In this document: piece by piece, positions 26,340 through 35,100 of the stretch
Numbering within the stretch: the stretch's first letter is position 1
How the letters are laid out: every line of letters starts with the position of its first letter
Source of the DNA: Prevotella sp. AGR2160
GTDB lineage: Bacteria > Bacteroidota > Bacteroidia > Bacteroidales > Bacteroidaceae
Assembly (NCBI RefSeq): GCF_000424185.1
Contig: NZ_AUJK01000007.1
Location: 1 to 64,000 of the forward strand
Reading direction: 5' to 3'
DNA length: 64,000 nt
Made by a program: the position numbers and the translations under genes
The notes under the pieces: model-generated
Seen by the model: only the letters and a program-made list of their open reading frames with translations
Database searches by the model: none
Told to the model about the DNA's origin: nothing

Positions 26340-27380
26340 ATGTTATTAGAAAAAATTGAAGGTTTGCTGAAAGAAGTCAGTAACCTGTCCGCACAAAAGG
26401 CTGAGGATGTTGAACAGCTCCGGCTGAAATATCTCTCCAAGAAGGGCGAGATCAACGCCCTCATGGCCGACTTCCGCCAGGTCCCGAAGGATCAGAAGAA
26501 AGAGATCGGCATGAAGATCAACGAGCTCAAGCAGTTGGCTATGGAGAAGATCAACAGTCTGCGCGAGGAAGTCGCTGAGGAGGCCGTGAGCAGTGATGAC
26601 ATGGATCTCACCCGTACGCCCTACCCCATTGCCCTGGGCACGCGCCATCCGCTGACGATTGTACGCAATCAGATCATTGATATCTTCTCCCGCATGGGCT
26701 TTACCCTCTTTCAGGGTCCTGAGGTGGATGATGACAAGCACGTCTTCACGATGCTGAACTTCGCTGCTGACCATCCTGCCCGTGACATGCAGGATACCTT
26801 CTTCATCGAGCAGAGCGATCCCGGCGACGTGACGAAGAACGTGCTGCTGCGCAGTCACACCTCCGGCGACGAGGCCCACTTCATGGAGAACCACCAGCCG
26901 CCGTTCCGCATCCTCTGTCCGGGTCGTGTATACCGTAATGAGGCCATCAGTGCCCGTGCCCACTGTTTCTTCCATCAGGTGGAAGGCCTGTATGTTGACA
27001 AGGGCGTGAGCTTCACCGATCTGAAGCAGGTATTGCTGACCTTCGCCCGTGAGATGTTCGGTCCCGACACGAAGATCCGCCTCCGTCCGTCTTACTTCCC
27101 CTTCACGGAGCCGAGTGCAGAGATGGACATCAGTTGTAACATCTGCGGCGGCAAGGGCTGCGGCTTCTGCAAGCACACGGGATGGGTGGAGATCCTCGGC
27201 TGCGGCATGGTCGATCCCCATGACCTTGAGGCCTGCGGCATCGACTCCAGCGTCTACACCGGTTATGCCTTCGGTATGGGTGTGGAGCGCATCACGAACC
27301 TGAAATACCGTGTCGATGACCTCCGCATGTTCTCCGAGAACGACAAGCGGTTCCTCGAGGAGTTCAAGAGCGCCTATTAA
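26340..27380 (+). CDS. pheS: Phenylalanine--tRNA ligase subunit alpha
   Basis: The 346-residue class II synthetase subunit starts MLLEKIEGLLKEVSNLSAQK (coiled-coil tRNA-binding arm); the longer in-frame ATG at 26256 is in the leader and rejected. Motifs: GFTLFQGPEVDDD, HPARDMQDTFF (motif 1 region), RNEAISARAHCFFHQVEGLYVD (motif 2), a cysteine-rich loop CNICGGKGCGFCKHTGW, and FGMGVERITNLKY (motif 3). With PheT it charges tRNA-Phe. pheT is not adjacent; a strong terminator follows directly, so it is transcribed alone. Confidence 0.96.
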   Translation: MLLEKIEGLLKEVSNLSAQKAEDVEQLRLKYLSKKGEINALMADFRQVPKDQKKEIGMKINELKQLAMEKINSLREEVAEEAVSSDDMDLTRTPYPIALGTRHPLTIVRNQIIDIFSRMGFTLFQGPEVDDDKHVFTMLNFAADHPARDMQDTFFIEQSDPGDVTKNVLLRSHTSGDEAHFMENHQPPFRILCPGRVYRNEAISARAHCFFHQVEGLYVDKGVSFTDLKQVLLTFAREMFGPDTKIRLRPSYFPFTEPSAEMDISCNICGGKGCGFCKHTGWVEILGCGMVDPHDLEACGIDSSVYTGYAFGMGVERITNLKYRVDDLRMFSENDKRFLEEFKSAY

Positions 27381-27396
27381 TCTTCCATTAACATAC

Positions 27397-27433
27397 AAAA
27401 ATGCCCCGCGTCACATCAACGCGGGGCATTTTT
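27397..27433. terminator. Bidirectional terminator between pheS and the C69 dipeptidase
   Basis: AAAAATGCCCCGCG (27397-27410) and its perfect complement (27420-27433) enclose a nine-base loop. The A and T tracts on the two sides let it work on both strands. It serves two convergent genes; its right arm overlaps the dipeptidase stop codon region at 27433. Confidence 0.93.
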
Positions 27434-29067
27434 TATTTCGGCATTTCGTATTTATTTCCTTCCAACTGGATCATCTTACGGGCATATCCCTTCGGATATC
27501 CCGGACGCTCCACAGGAACCTGGAGTCCATATTTCGTACGGAGGAAACGTCCGTTCTTCTCCGGCTTCACGGCCATGTCATTATACTTCACGACAAGATA
27601 CGTGCGCAACTGTTTCCAACGGGCGAGCATCTCGTCAGCCTTACGACAGCTATAGTCGTTGAGGAACTTTACGGTAGCCTCCGTGCTGCCCAGGGCCATG
27701 GCACTCTTCTCAATGGCACTCTGGTTGTCGAAATAGCTCTTCTCCAGACTGTCACGGACGGCCTCGAGCGACGGGAACATCACGCTGTAACGCGGATAGA
27801 CCATGTTGCTCACCATATTGCATACCCAGAAAGCATTGTCGTCACTGTAGGTCAGGGCGTCCGCACCGGGCGTGTTGTAGCATTTCGGCTGAACGGTGGA
27901 GTTGCAGTATACGGGCGTGTAGGCAATCATGTTCGGATCATCATTACCAAACCACAGTACGCCACCGACAGCCCGCGGCAGCCAGGAGCGCATCTGGGCG
28001 ACATAAGTGAAGCCCGTCTGCTGCGTACTCGTCGGCCGCTCATTGAAATATTCCTTACCGTCTACCTTGTAGAAGAGCGGTGTCGGCCGGTAAGGCATCT
28101 GCCAGATACCACCGTCGATGCTCGTCGTGTCGGCCACAGAGAGCGGTGTCCCCTCGAAATGGTCACGCATGCAGCGCTCGACATCGGCGACGGAGAGTTT
28201 CTTATCGGGGATGATCCAGAGCGGCATATCCTCGGCATTCTTGTCCTTGCCCAGGGCCCACGGCAGCCACCGGTCCATATTCTTCCAGTGACGGAAGAAA
28301 CTCCACACGCGGGCATCACAGATGCGGCGGCCGGAGAAATCGGGGAAGGCATAGGCATCCTTCCAGTTGAAGTCCTTGTCTTTTCCCTTAAACCAGCCCT
28401 TGCTGCGGGCGAAGGAGATCACGTTCTTCGAATGGAGCACCTCCGTCTTATACATAGAGAACTGTCCGATGCGGGCTTGGTTGGCGTGACCGCTGATGGC
28501 ATTGTCGGGGATGCGCACAGCGACCCATACCACCTTATTATTCTTGTCACCGCCACAGCCCTGCATCTCGAGGATCCAGGCCTCATTGGGATCACAGACG
28601 GTGAACGACTCACCCTCGGAGTTATAACCATAGCGCTCAGCGAGGGTCGTCATCGTATGGATAGCCTCCCGTGCCGTCTTCGAACGCTGCAGGGCGATAT
28701 AGATCAGTGATCCGTAGTCGATGATACCCGTCGTGTCGACCATCTCCTCCCGGCCGCCATAGGTCGTCTCACCTACCGTCACCTGGTATTCATTCATGTT
28801 ACCGATGACGTTATAGGTCACGGGGGCCTCGGGGATCATACCATGATACTGATTGGTATCCCAGTCGTAGATCTTCCGCATCTCCCCTTTCTGATGGGTG
28901 GCGGCGGGATAATGACAGAGATACTGGAACATGCCATAGTCGTCGGCATTATACGAGCACATCACGGAGCCGTCGACACTGGCTTTCTTGCCAACGATGA
29001 AGTTGGTACAAGCAAAAGCAGCAGCCACGTTCATCATGGCTGCCGCGAGAATGATTAATTTCTTCAT
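27433..29067 (-). CDS. C69 family dipeptidase (secreted)
   Basis: Starting at the ATG at 29067 gives MKKLIILAAAMMNVAAAFAC; the longer in-frame start at 29100 is not favoured because it blurs the signal peptide. Cleavage would expose C20, the N-terminal nucleophile of family C69 (Ntn-hydrolase fold), within ACTNFIVGKKASVDGSVM. Other blocks are TYGGREEMVDTTGIIDYGSLIYIALQRSKTAREAI and DPNEAWILEMQG. The 544-residue enzyme probably hydrolyses dipeptides in the periplasm, in line with peptide-based nutrition. A palindromic repeat separates it from nadC upstream. Confidence 0.93.
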   Translation of the reverse strand: MKKLIILAAAMMNVAAAFACTNFIVGKKASVDGSVMCSYNADDYGMFQYLCHYPAATHQKGEMRKIYDWDTNQYHGMIPEAPVTYNVIGNMNEYQVTVGETTYGGREEMVDTTGIIDYGSLIYIALQRSKTAREAIHTMTTLAERYGYNSEGESFTVCDPNEAWILEMQGCGGDKNNKVVWVAVRIPDNAISGHANQARIGQFSMYKTEVLHSKNVISFARSKGWFKGKDKDFNWKDAYAFPDFSGRRICDARVWSFFRHWKNMDRWLPWALGKDKNAEDMPLWIIPDKKLSVADVERCMRDHFEGTPLSVADTTSIDGGIWQMPYRPTPLFYKVDGKEYFNERPTSTQQTGFTYVAQMRSWLPRAVGGVLWFGNDDPNMIAYTPVYCNSTVQPKCYNTPGADALTYSDDNAFWVCNMVSNMVYPRYSVMFPSLEAVRDSLEKSYFDNQSAIEKSAMALGSTEATVKFLNDYSCRKADEMLARWKQLRTYLVVKYNDMAVKPEKNGRFLRTKYGLQVPVERPGYPKGYARKMIQLEGNKYEMPK

Positions 29068-29080
29068 ATATAATGTTTGG

Positions 29081-29108
29081 GGCGGAACATGATGAATCAT
29101 GTCCCTAC
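29081..29108. repeat. GGCGGAACAT...ATGTCCCTAC palindrome, copy 1
   Basis: A 28-bp element with arms ACATGAT and ATCATGT, lying two bases after the nadC stop. The second copy (58743-58770) differs at two positions that pair with each other (G-C here, A-T there). Confidence 0.8.
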
Positions 29109-29110
29109 GA

Positions 29111-29962
29111 TTAGTCGCAAGCCTTGAAGCTCATGTCTAAGCCTTTCACGCTGTGCGTGAGGGCACCGACGCTGATAAAGTCTACGCCCTGCTCGGCATA
29201 GTCACGGATAGTGTCGAAGGTGATACCACCACTCGACTCCGTCTCATAACGGTGGTTGATCAAATCCACGGCCTTTTTCGTATCGGGGACACTGAAATTG
29301 TCGAGCATGATACGGTCGACGCCACCATGGTCGAGGACCTGCTGCAGCTCGTCGAAGTTGCGCACCTCAATCTCTATCTTCAGGTTCAGGTGTTTCTCCT
29401 CGAGATAGTGATGACAGCGGTCAATGGCATCGCTGATGCCTCCGGCGAAGTCGATGTGGTTATCTTTCAGCAGGATCATGTCGAAGAGACCGATACGATG
29501 GTTCATGCCGCCGCCGAGCTTCACGGCCTGCTTCTCGAGCATACGCATGCCCGGCGTTGTCTTACGGGTATCGAGGACATGAGCGCCGGTGCCTTTGATG
29601 CGCTCCACATAGCGGTGGGTCATCGTGGCGATGCCACTCATACGCTGCATGATGTTCAGCATCAGGCGCTCGGTCTGCAACAGGGAGCGTGTCTTGCCGG
29701 AAACGATCATGGCGATGTCACCCTTCTTCACGGGCGTACCGTCGGGGATGAGGACCTCCACCTTCAAGGTCGGGTCGAAACGGTTGAACACTTTCTTGGC
29801 TACCTCCACACCGGCGAGGATACCGTCTTCCTTGATGAGGAGATGGCTCTTGCCCATGGCATCCTCAGGGATGCAGCAGAGGGTGGTATGATCACCGTCG
29901 CCGATATCTTCGGCGAAAGCAAGATCAATAAGTTTGTCTTCTAACTGGTCTACTGAAAGCAT
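29111..29962 (-). CDS. nadC: Nicotinate-nucleotide diphosphorylase (carboxylating)
   Basis: Quinolinate phosphoribosyltransferase makes nicotinate mononucleotide from quinolinate and PRPP, a step of de novo NAD synthesis. The 283-residue length is normal. Visible hallmarks: EDIGDGDHTT near the N-terminus, MQRMSGIATMTHRYV, DTRKTTPGMRMLEKQAVKLGG, MNHRIGLFDMILLKDNH and ISVGALTHS. The NAD synthase gene nadE is also in the window (35.9-37.9 kb) but in another transcription run. It follows the small ORF at 30009 after a spacer with a partial palindromic repeat and T-rich tracts. Confidence 0.97.
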   Translation of the reverse strand: MLSVDQLEDKLIDLAFAEDIGDGDHTTLCCIPEDAMGKSHLLIKEDGILAGVEVAKKVFNRFDPTLKVEVLIPDGTPVKKGDIAMIVSGKTRSLLQTERLMLNIMQRMSGIATMTHRYVERIKGTGAHVLDTRKTTPGMRMLEKQAVKLGGGMNHRIGLFDMILLKDNHIDFAGGISDAIDRCHHYLEEKHLNLKIEIEVRNFDELQQVLDHGGVDRIMLDNFSVPDTKKAVDLINHRYETESSGGITFDTIRDYAEQGVDFISVGALTHSVKGLDMSFKACD

Positions 29963-29977
29963 AATATATAAATTTTA

Positions 29978-29988
29978 TGGCCACCTAC
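29978..29988. repeat. Partial copy of the GTAGGTGGCC palindrome family
   Basis: TGGCCACCTAC matches one arm of the family (compare 23470-23479) but the partner arm is missing, so this looks like a decayed copy in the spacer before nadC. Confidence 0.45.
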
Positions 29989-30008
29989 AGACGGCAGTTT
30001 TTAATTTT

Positions 30009-30185
30009 TTAATTTTTTACTTTTAAAATCTTTCCGTTTTCATCCATCTCCACGGTCACGGGATGCCACTCCGTCATCGGCTCCTCCTCGGTGAGGGGAT
30101 GAAAACTGACGACACGGCCGTTACTGACGCACAACACCTGCCGGTACAGGCGCTCCCTGGATGGGAAGAGGACGAGGACGGCCAC
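30009..30185 (-). CDS. Small protein overlapping the 3' end of the DUF4296 gene
   Basis: A GTG at 30185 opens a 58-residue frame (VLFPSRERLYRQVLCVSNGR, then a FHPLTEEEPMTEWHPVTVEM segment) ending KILKVKN. I recall similar short proteins downstream of DUF4296 genes in Prevotella relatives, with a conserved NGRVVxFHPLTEExPMTEW core. The start is uncertain: the conserved part may begin up to ten residues earlier, and the ATG at 30293 would give 94 residues. The coding overlap with the DUF4296 gene is at least 65 bases in a different frame. Function unknown. Confidence 0.6.
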   Translation of the reverse strand: MAVLVLFPSRERLYRQVLCVSNGRVVSFHPLTEEEPMTEWHPVTVEMDENGKILKVKN

Positions 30186-31026
30186 CGCTATCCGGCGGCA
30201 TGCCCGGGCCTGACGGGCCTCCGGTGATTCCGTTATTGGTTCCATTGGTAGGTTCATTCTTGATATGCATGCGTACGAGACGGATATTCTCAATGAACAT
30301 CAGCTTCAGCGTCGTCAGTCCACCTTCCGTCTGCTCATTACCTTTACTCAGGAGGAAGAAACCACGGACACTCTTAATGCCGAGGCGTTTCGTATCCTCC
30401 ACCTGCAGACTGTAGTGGCTGTCGCTCTGCACCTGTACCACCTGCGTGGCTACGGAGTCGTTGCCAAACTGGACAGCGAGGACGGCGACACCATTCCGCA
30501 CGCCATCTTGGTAGATGAACTGCGCATCGAAGTCGAGGATCAGACGGTCACCGGGATGATAGGCGGTGTCTGCCTTGAGGGAGTAAGCGGCATAGTTAAA
30601 CGGCTTGTCGGGCGTGAAGACCATCGCGTGCGGTCCTGTCCATATACTCGCCGTGTCCCCATTGGCTGTAGTGCCATAGGACGACAGGTCTGCTGCCGAA
30701 GCGCCCTGCGCCGCCGCCTCTTTCTGCATGCGGTCAGCGAGGTTACCATAGATTTCCTGCAATTTCTCCGTATGGCGTTCATAGTACACCAAGGAGGAGT
30801 CGAACTCTGCCTCCGTGACCTCGTGCTTCTTCAATACGGCAGCACGATAGGAGATAAAGTCCTCCGGCCGGTTGCCCTGCTGCGCCATGGCCTGTGCGAT
30901 ATGGTAGTCGAAAAGGATATCCTCCATCTCTCCCGACGAGAGGATTCCTTTTGGCGTCCCCGGATTACAGGAAGCGAGGAGCAGGAGACTCAGTACCAGC
31001 AAGAACAGTCCCGCAGTCTTTCTCAT
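30121..31026 (-). CDS. DUF4296 lipoprotein
   Basis: The 301-residue product has a lipoprotein signal (MRKTAGLFLLVLSLLLLASC, C20) and the DUF4296 block GILSSGEMEDILFDYHIAQAMAQ with FISYRAAVLKKHEVTEAEFDSSLVYYERH. The C-terminal half predicts a beta-sandwich (TAYHPGDRLILDFDAQFIYQDG) and ends in a Gly/Pro-rich tail (GPSGPGMPPDSGGRPRPLPI). Function unknown; a periplasm-facing lipoprotein is expected. Its ATG overlaps the lspA stop by four bases, so it is translated with the signal peptidase that probably processes it. Confidence 0.85.
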   Translation of the reverse strand: MRKTAGLFLLVLSLLLLASCNPGTPKGILSSGEMEDILFDYHIAQAMAQQGNRPEDFISYRAAVLKKHEVTEAEFDSSLVYYERHTEKLQEIYGNLADRMQKEAAAQGASAADLSSYGTTANGDTASIWTGPHAMVFTPDKPFNYAAYSLKADTAYHPGDRLILDFDAQFIYQDGVRNGVAVLAVQFGNDSVATQVVQVQSDSHYSLQVEDTKRLGIKSVRGFFLLSKGNEQTEGGLTTLKLMFIENIRLVRMHIKNEPTNGTNNGITGGPSGPGMPPDSGGRPRPLPIQGAPVPAGVVRQ

Positions 31027-31709
31027 GCCGCCCCTCCTTTCTGATCCGATACTTTTTCTGATGCCGAAACATGATCTTCAGAGGCCTTTGATTCCTTCTG
31101 CTTCGGTTCCATATCCTTGCGGCAGAAGAGCAACAGAGCGATGACACCCACGGAGATAGCCGAGTCGGCGAAGTTGAACACGGGATCAAAGAAGGTGAAA
31201 TGGGAGCCACCGACAAGCGGCAGCCATGTCGGCAGATAGGTGTCGATGAGTGGGAAATAGAACATATCCACGACCTTTCCCGTGAGAAATCCGGCATAGC
31301 CCTGACCGAAGGGCACGAGCCAAGCCACATAGTCGGGTGACGAGGCCGTGAAGATGAGTCCGTAGAACATCGAGTCGAAGATATTCCCCGCTGCCCCGGC
31401 GAGAATCAGCGAAAGGAGGAAGACATAACGCAGTCGGGCGCCACGGCTGATCTGCTTGTGGATATACCACCCGATAATGGCCACGGCGATGATACGGAAA
31501 ATAGACAGGACATACTTGTTGAAGAACGTCATGCCCCATGCCATGCCATTGTTCTCGATGAAGCAGATACGGAACCATGGTGCGATCTCGTACTGCTGTC
31601 CAAGGGTCATGTGTGTCTTCACCCAAATCTTGATGATCTGGTCGATGGCCAGCACCAGGACGATGAGGGCGACAGACAGCACACGCACCTTTTTCTGATT
31701 ATACTGCAC
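31023..31709 (-). CDS. lspA: Lipoprotein signal peptidase (signal peptidase II)
   Basis: This inner-membrane aspartyl protease removes signal peptides from prolipoproteins. It has four hydrophobic helices; the catalytic aspartates lie in AAGNIFDSMFYG and VFNFADSAISVGV, and FIENNGMAWGM is the conserved extracytoplasmic block. The protein is 228 residues, longer than the usual 160-170, because of Bacteroidota-type insertions (SSPDYVAWLVPFGQGYAG) and a charged C-terminal tail (KESKASEDHVSASEKVSDQK). It begins three bases after the dksA-like stop and overlaps the DUF4296 gene. Confidence 0.96.
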   Translation of the reverse strand: MQYNQKKVRVLSVALIVLVLAIDQIIKIWVKTHMTLGQQYEIAPWFRICFIENNGMAWGMTFFNKYVLSIFRIIAVAIIGWYIHKQISRGARLRYVFLLSLILAGAAGNIFDSMFYGLIFTASSPDYVAWLVPFGQGYAGFLTGKVVDMFYFPLIDTYLPTWLPLVGGSHFTFFDPVFNFADSAISVGVIALLLFCRKDMEPKQKESKASEDHVSASEKVSDQKGGAA

Positions 31710-31712
31710 TGT

Positions 31713-32096
31713 TTAGTGATTCTTATGCTTATTCTTGGATTCTACACTCAACGTAGCATGGGGCACGACAAGAAGACGGGCCTTCGGGATGAGCTCACCC
31801 GTAATACGGTCGATGCCATACGTCTTGTTCTGGATACGGATGAGGGCAGCCTCCAATCCCCGGATGTATTTCTGCTCACGCTGAGCCATCATCAGGATCT
31901 CTTCCTTCGACTGTGTGTTACTACCCTCCTCTAGCGCCTTATAGGTGGGAGAGGTATCCATCACGTCATTGCTATTGGAGTTGTCGAGCTGATCCATCAA
32001 GTCCTTATAGTCCCTGCGGGCCACAGCCAACTTCTCATTGATGAGCGTGCGGAACTCCTCGAGGTCCGCGTCGCTGTAACGTTTCTTGATTTCCAT
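31713..32096 (-). CDS. TraR/DksA-family protein lacking zinc-finger cysteines
   Basis: The 127-residue protein has the DksA-like coiled-coil hairpin (residues about 10-85) and the C-terminal block KTYGIDRITGELIPKARLLVV-PHATLSVE. DksA-type proteins bind RNA polymerase in its secondary channel. No cysteine occurs anywhere in this protein; the position usually written YGICxxTG reads YGIDRITG, so no zinc can be bound through cysteine. The coiled-coil tip lies near NSNDVMDTSPTY. It lies between ileS and lspA in the same direction, an arrangement I associate with Bacteroidota. Confidence 0.87.
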   Translation of the reverse strand: MEIKKRYSDADLEEFRTLINEKLAVARRDYKDLMDQLDNSNSNDVMDTSPTYKALEEGSNTQSKEEILMMAQREQKYIRGLEAALIRIQNKTYGIDRITGELIPKARLLVVPHATLSVESKNKHKNH

Positions 32097-32125
32097 ATCA
32101 ATAGAAATTAAAAGTTTATCCTTTT

Positions 32126-32153
32126 GTAGGTGGCCGTCCTATTGCGGCCACGC
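32126..32153. repeat. Short GTAGGTGGCCG palindrome family, copy 3
   Basis: GTGGCCG...GCGGCCAC forms a stem in the spacer between the ileS stop (32183) and the dksA-like start (32096). The core is the reverse complement of the copy at 23450. No T run follows on the minus strand, so efficient termination is doubtful. Confidence 0.7.
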
Positions 32154-32182
32154 AAGGAAGATGGTGAATAAGCAGGAAAATA

Positions 32183-35100
32183 TTAAGCCTTTTCCACTTT
32201 GATATTGAGCTTGAAGTCGTCGAAGTCCGTCTCCACACCGTCATTGGCAGCGATGGTGATGTCATCGGCGAGCACCTGACTCTTGATGAGGTCCCCGTAA
32301 GCCTCGATGGCGGCATCGGTCTCCTCATGAGGAGCCACGGTGAGGCGGATGCGGTCGGTGATCTCCAGGCCACTGTCCTTACGGATATTCTGGATACGGT
32401 TGATGAGCTCACGGGCCATACCTTCCTTCTTCAACTCCGGTGTCAGCTCCACCTCAAGGGCAACGGTGAGGTTACCCTCGTTGCTGACGAGCCAGCCGGG
32501 GATATCCTCGGAGATAATCTCCACATCGGCAGCCTCAACGGTGATGGGATTACCCTCCACCTCGAAGTTCAGATGGCCGTCTTTCTCAAGCTGGGCGATC
32601 TCCTCCTGGGAGAGGCCGTTCATCTTCGCGGCAACACCCTTCATGAGTTTGCCATATTTCTTACCCATGACGCGGAAGTTACACTTCACCTTCTTCACGA
32701 GGAAGCCGGAGTCCTCCACGAAGGAGAGATCCTTGACGTTGACCTCGGTCTTGATGAGGTCGGCGACGGCGGCGATATGCTTCTTCTGCTCGTCATCGAC
32801 GGCGGGAATCATGATCTTAGCCAGCGGCTGACGGACCTTGATGTTCACCTTACGACGCAGGGCGAGGACCATGGACGTGATCTGCTGAGCCATACCCATG
32901 CGGGCCTCGAGGTCAGGATCGATGGCACTCTCGTCTACCGTAGGATAGGTATCGAGATGTACGCTCTCTAGCTTTCCGCCGAGGTCGTGGTAGAGCTGGT
33001 CGGCAGAGAAGGGAGCGAAGGGCGCGAGGACCTTGCTGACCGTCATCAGACAGGTATAGAGGGTCTGATAAGCACTAAGCTTGTCCTTGCTCATCTCCTT
33101 ACCCCAGAAGCGCTTACGGTTCAGACGGACGTACCAGTTGCTCAGGTCGTCGTTGACGAAGGCGTCGATGAGACGGCCGGCACGCGTCGGGTCGTAGCCG
33201 TCGAGCTCTGTCTGCACGCCCTTGACGAGGGTGTTCAGACAGGAGAGGATCCAGCGGTCGATCTCCGGGCGCTCGCTGAGGGGCACCTGCTCGGCTGCCG
33301 GGTCGAAGTTGTCGACATTGGCGTAGAGGGCGAAGAAGCTGTACGTATTATATAAGGTACCGAAGAACTTACGACGCACCTCGTCGACACCCTTCGGGTC
33401 GAACTTCAGGTTGTCCCACGGCTCACTGTTCGTCATCATATAGAAACGGACGGGATCGGCACCATACTTATTGATCATCTCGAAAGGATCGGTGACATTG
33501 CCGACGTGCTTACTCATCTTGTTACCCTTGGCATCAAGGACGAGACCGGAGGAGATGACATTCTTGAAAGCGACACTGTCGAAGATCATCGTAGAGATGG
33601 CATGGAGCGTGAAGAACCAGCCACGTGTCTGATCGACACCCTCGTTGATGAAGTCGGCGGGATAGAAGGCCGGTGGAACGGGCGTGCCGGTATAAGTACT
33701 GTGGATGAGCTCATCGCGGTATTCTGCCTCACTCTTGCCCGTAGCCTTCAGCTTCTCGGCGTTGAGGGCGTTCTCGAAGGGATAGTGCTGCTGGGCATAC
33801 GGCATGGAGCCACTGTCGAACCACACGTCGATGAGGTCACTCTCACGGTGCATCGGCTTGCCGGTCTTACTGACAAGTACGATATAGTCGATATACGGCC
33901 GATGGAGGTCGATCTTATCGTAGTTCTCCTGGGAGTAGTCACCGACGACGAAGCCCTTATCCTTGAAGGGATTGCTCTTCATGAATCCGGCCTTGACACT
34001 CTTCTCGATCTCGTTGTAGAGTTCCTCGATGGAGCCGATGCAGATCTCATTACGGTCCTCATCGCGCCAGATGGGCAGCGGCGTACCCCAGAAACGGCTA
34101 CGGCTGAGGTTCCAGTCGTTGAGGTTCTCAAGCCAGTTGCCAAAGCGGCCCGTGCCTGTAGATTCCGGCTGCCAGTGGATGGTCTTGTTGAGATCGACCA
34201 TGCGCTGCTTGTCGGCGGTGTCACGGATGAACCAGCTATCGAGGGGATAGTAGAGGATCGGCTTGTCGGTACGCCAGCAGTGCGGATAGTTGTGTACGTG
34301 CTTCTCGATCTTGAAGGCCGTGCCCTCCTGCTTCATCTCCATACAGATCACGACATTCAGGTCCTCGGCTTTCTCCGAGCCCTTACGGTCCCAGACGCCA
34401 TTAGGATTGAACTTCGGATCATAGGCGTTCTTCACGTAGTCGCCCTCATGATGCTGGTAAGCCTTGACATCTACGCAGCGCTCGATGAAGTTCTTGTCGA
34501 GTTCCTTCAGCAGATAATACTTACCTTGGAGGTCGACCATCGGACGTGTCTCACCCTTCTTACTGATGAGGTAGAGGGCGGGGATGCGGGCATCCTTGGC
34601 CACCTTGGCATCATCGGCACCGAAGGTAGGAGCGATATGGACGATACCGGTACCATCCTCCGTGGTCACATAGTCGCCTGGGATGACGCGGAAGGCCTCG
34701 TCAGCCATCTCCACGAACTGGTCCTTGCCATTCTCCCCCGTGAAGACTTTCTCGGGATGGGCGGCAGCATATTCATTGACAAAGGCGGGAGCATACTCAC
34801 CACATTTCTCCACAGGCTTCACCCACGGCATGAGCTGCTGATAGTGGAGACCGACGAGGTCAGCCCCCTTGATGGTACCGATCTTGCGGAACGGCACATA
34901 TTTGTCGCCATGCTGGTAGTCGGGGAGCTCGCCACCGTCTGTCACCTCACCCTCGGGAGCGAGATAAGCGTTGACACGGGCATCACCCATGATAATCGTC
35001 TCTTTCTCGGCCGTATAGGGATTATACGTCTCAATAATGTCATAGTCAATCTTCGGACCGACACAGAGGGCGACATTGGAAGGCAGTGTCCACGGTGTCG

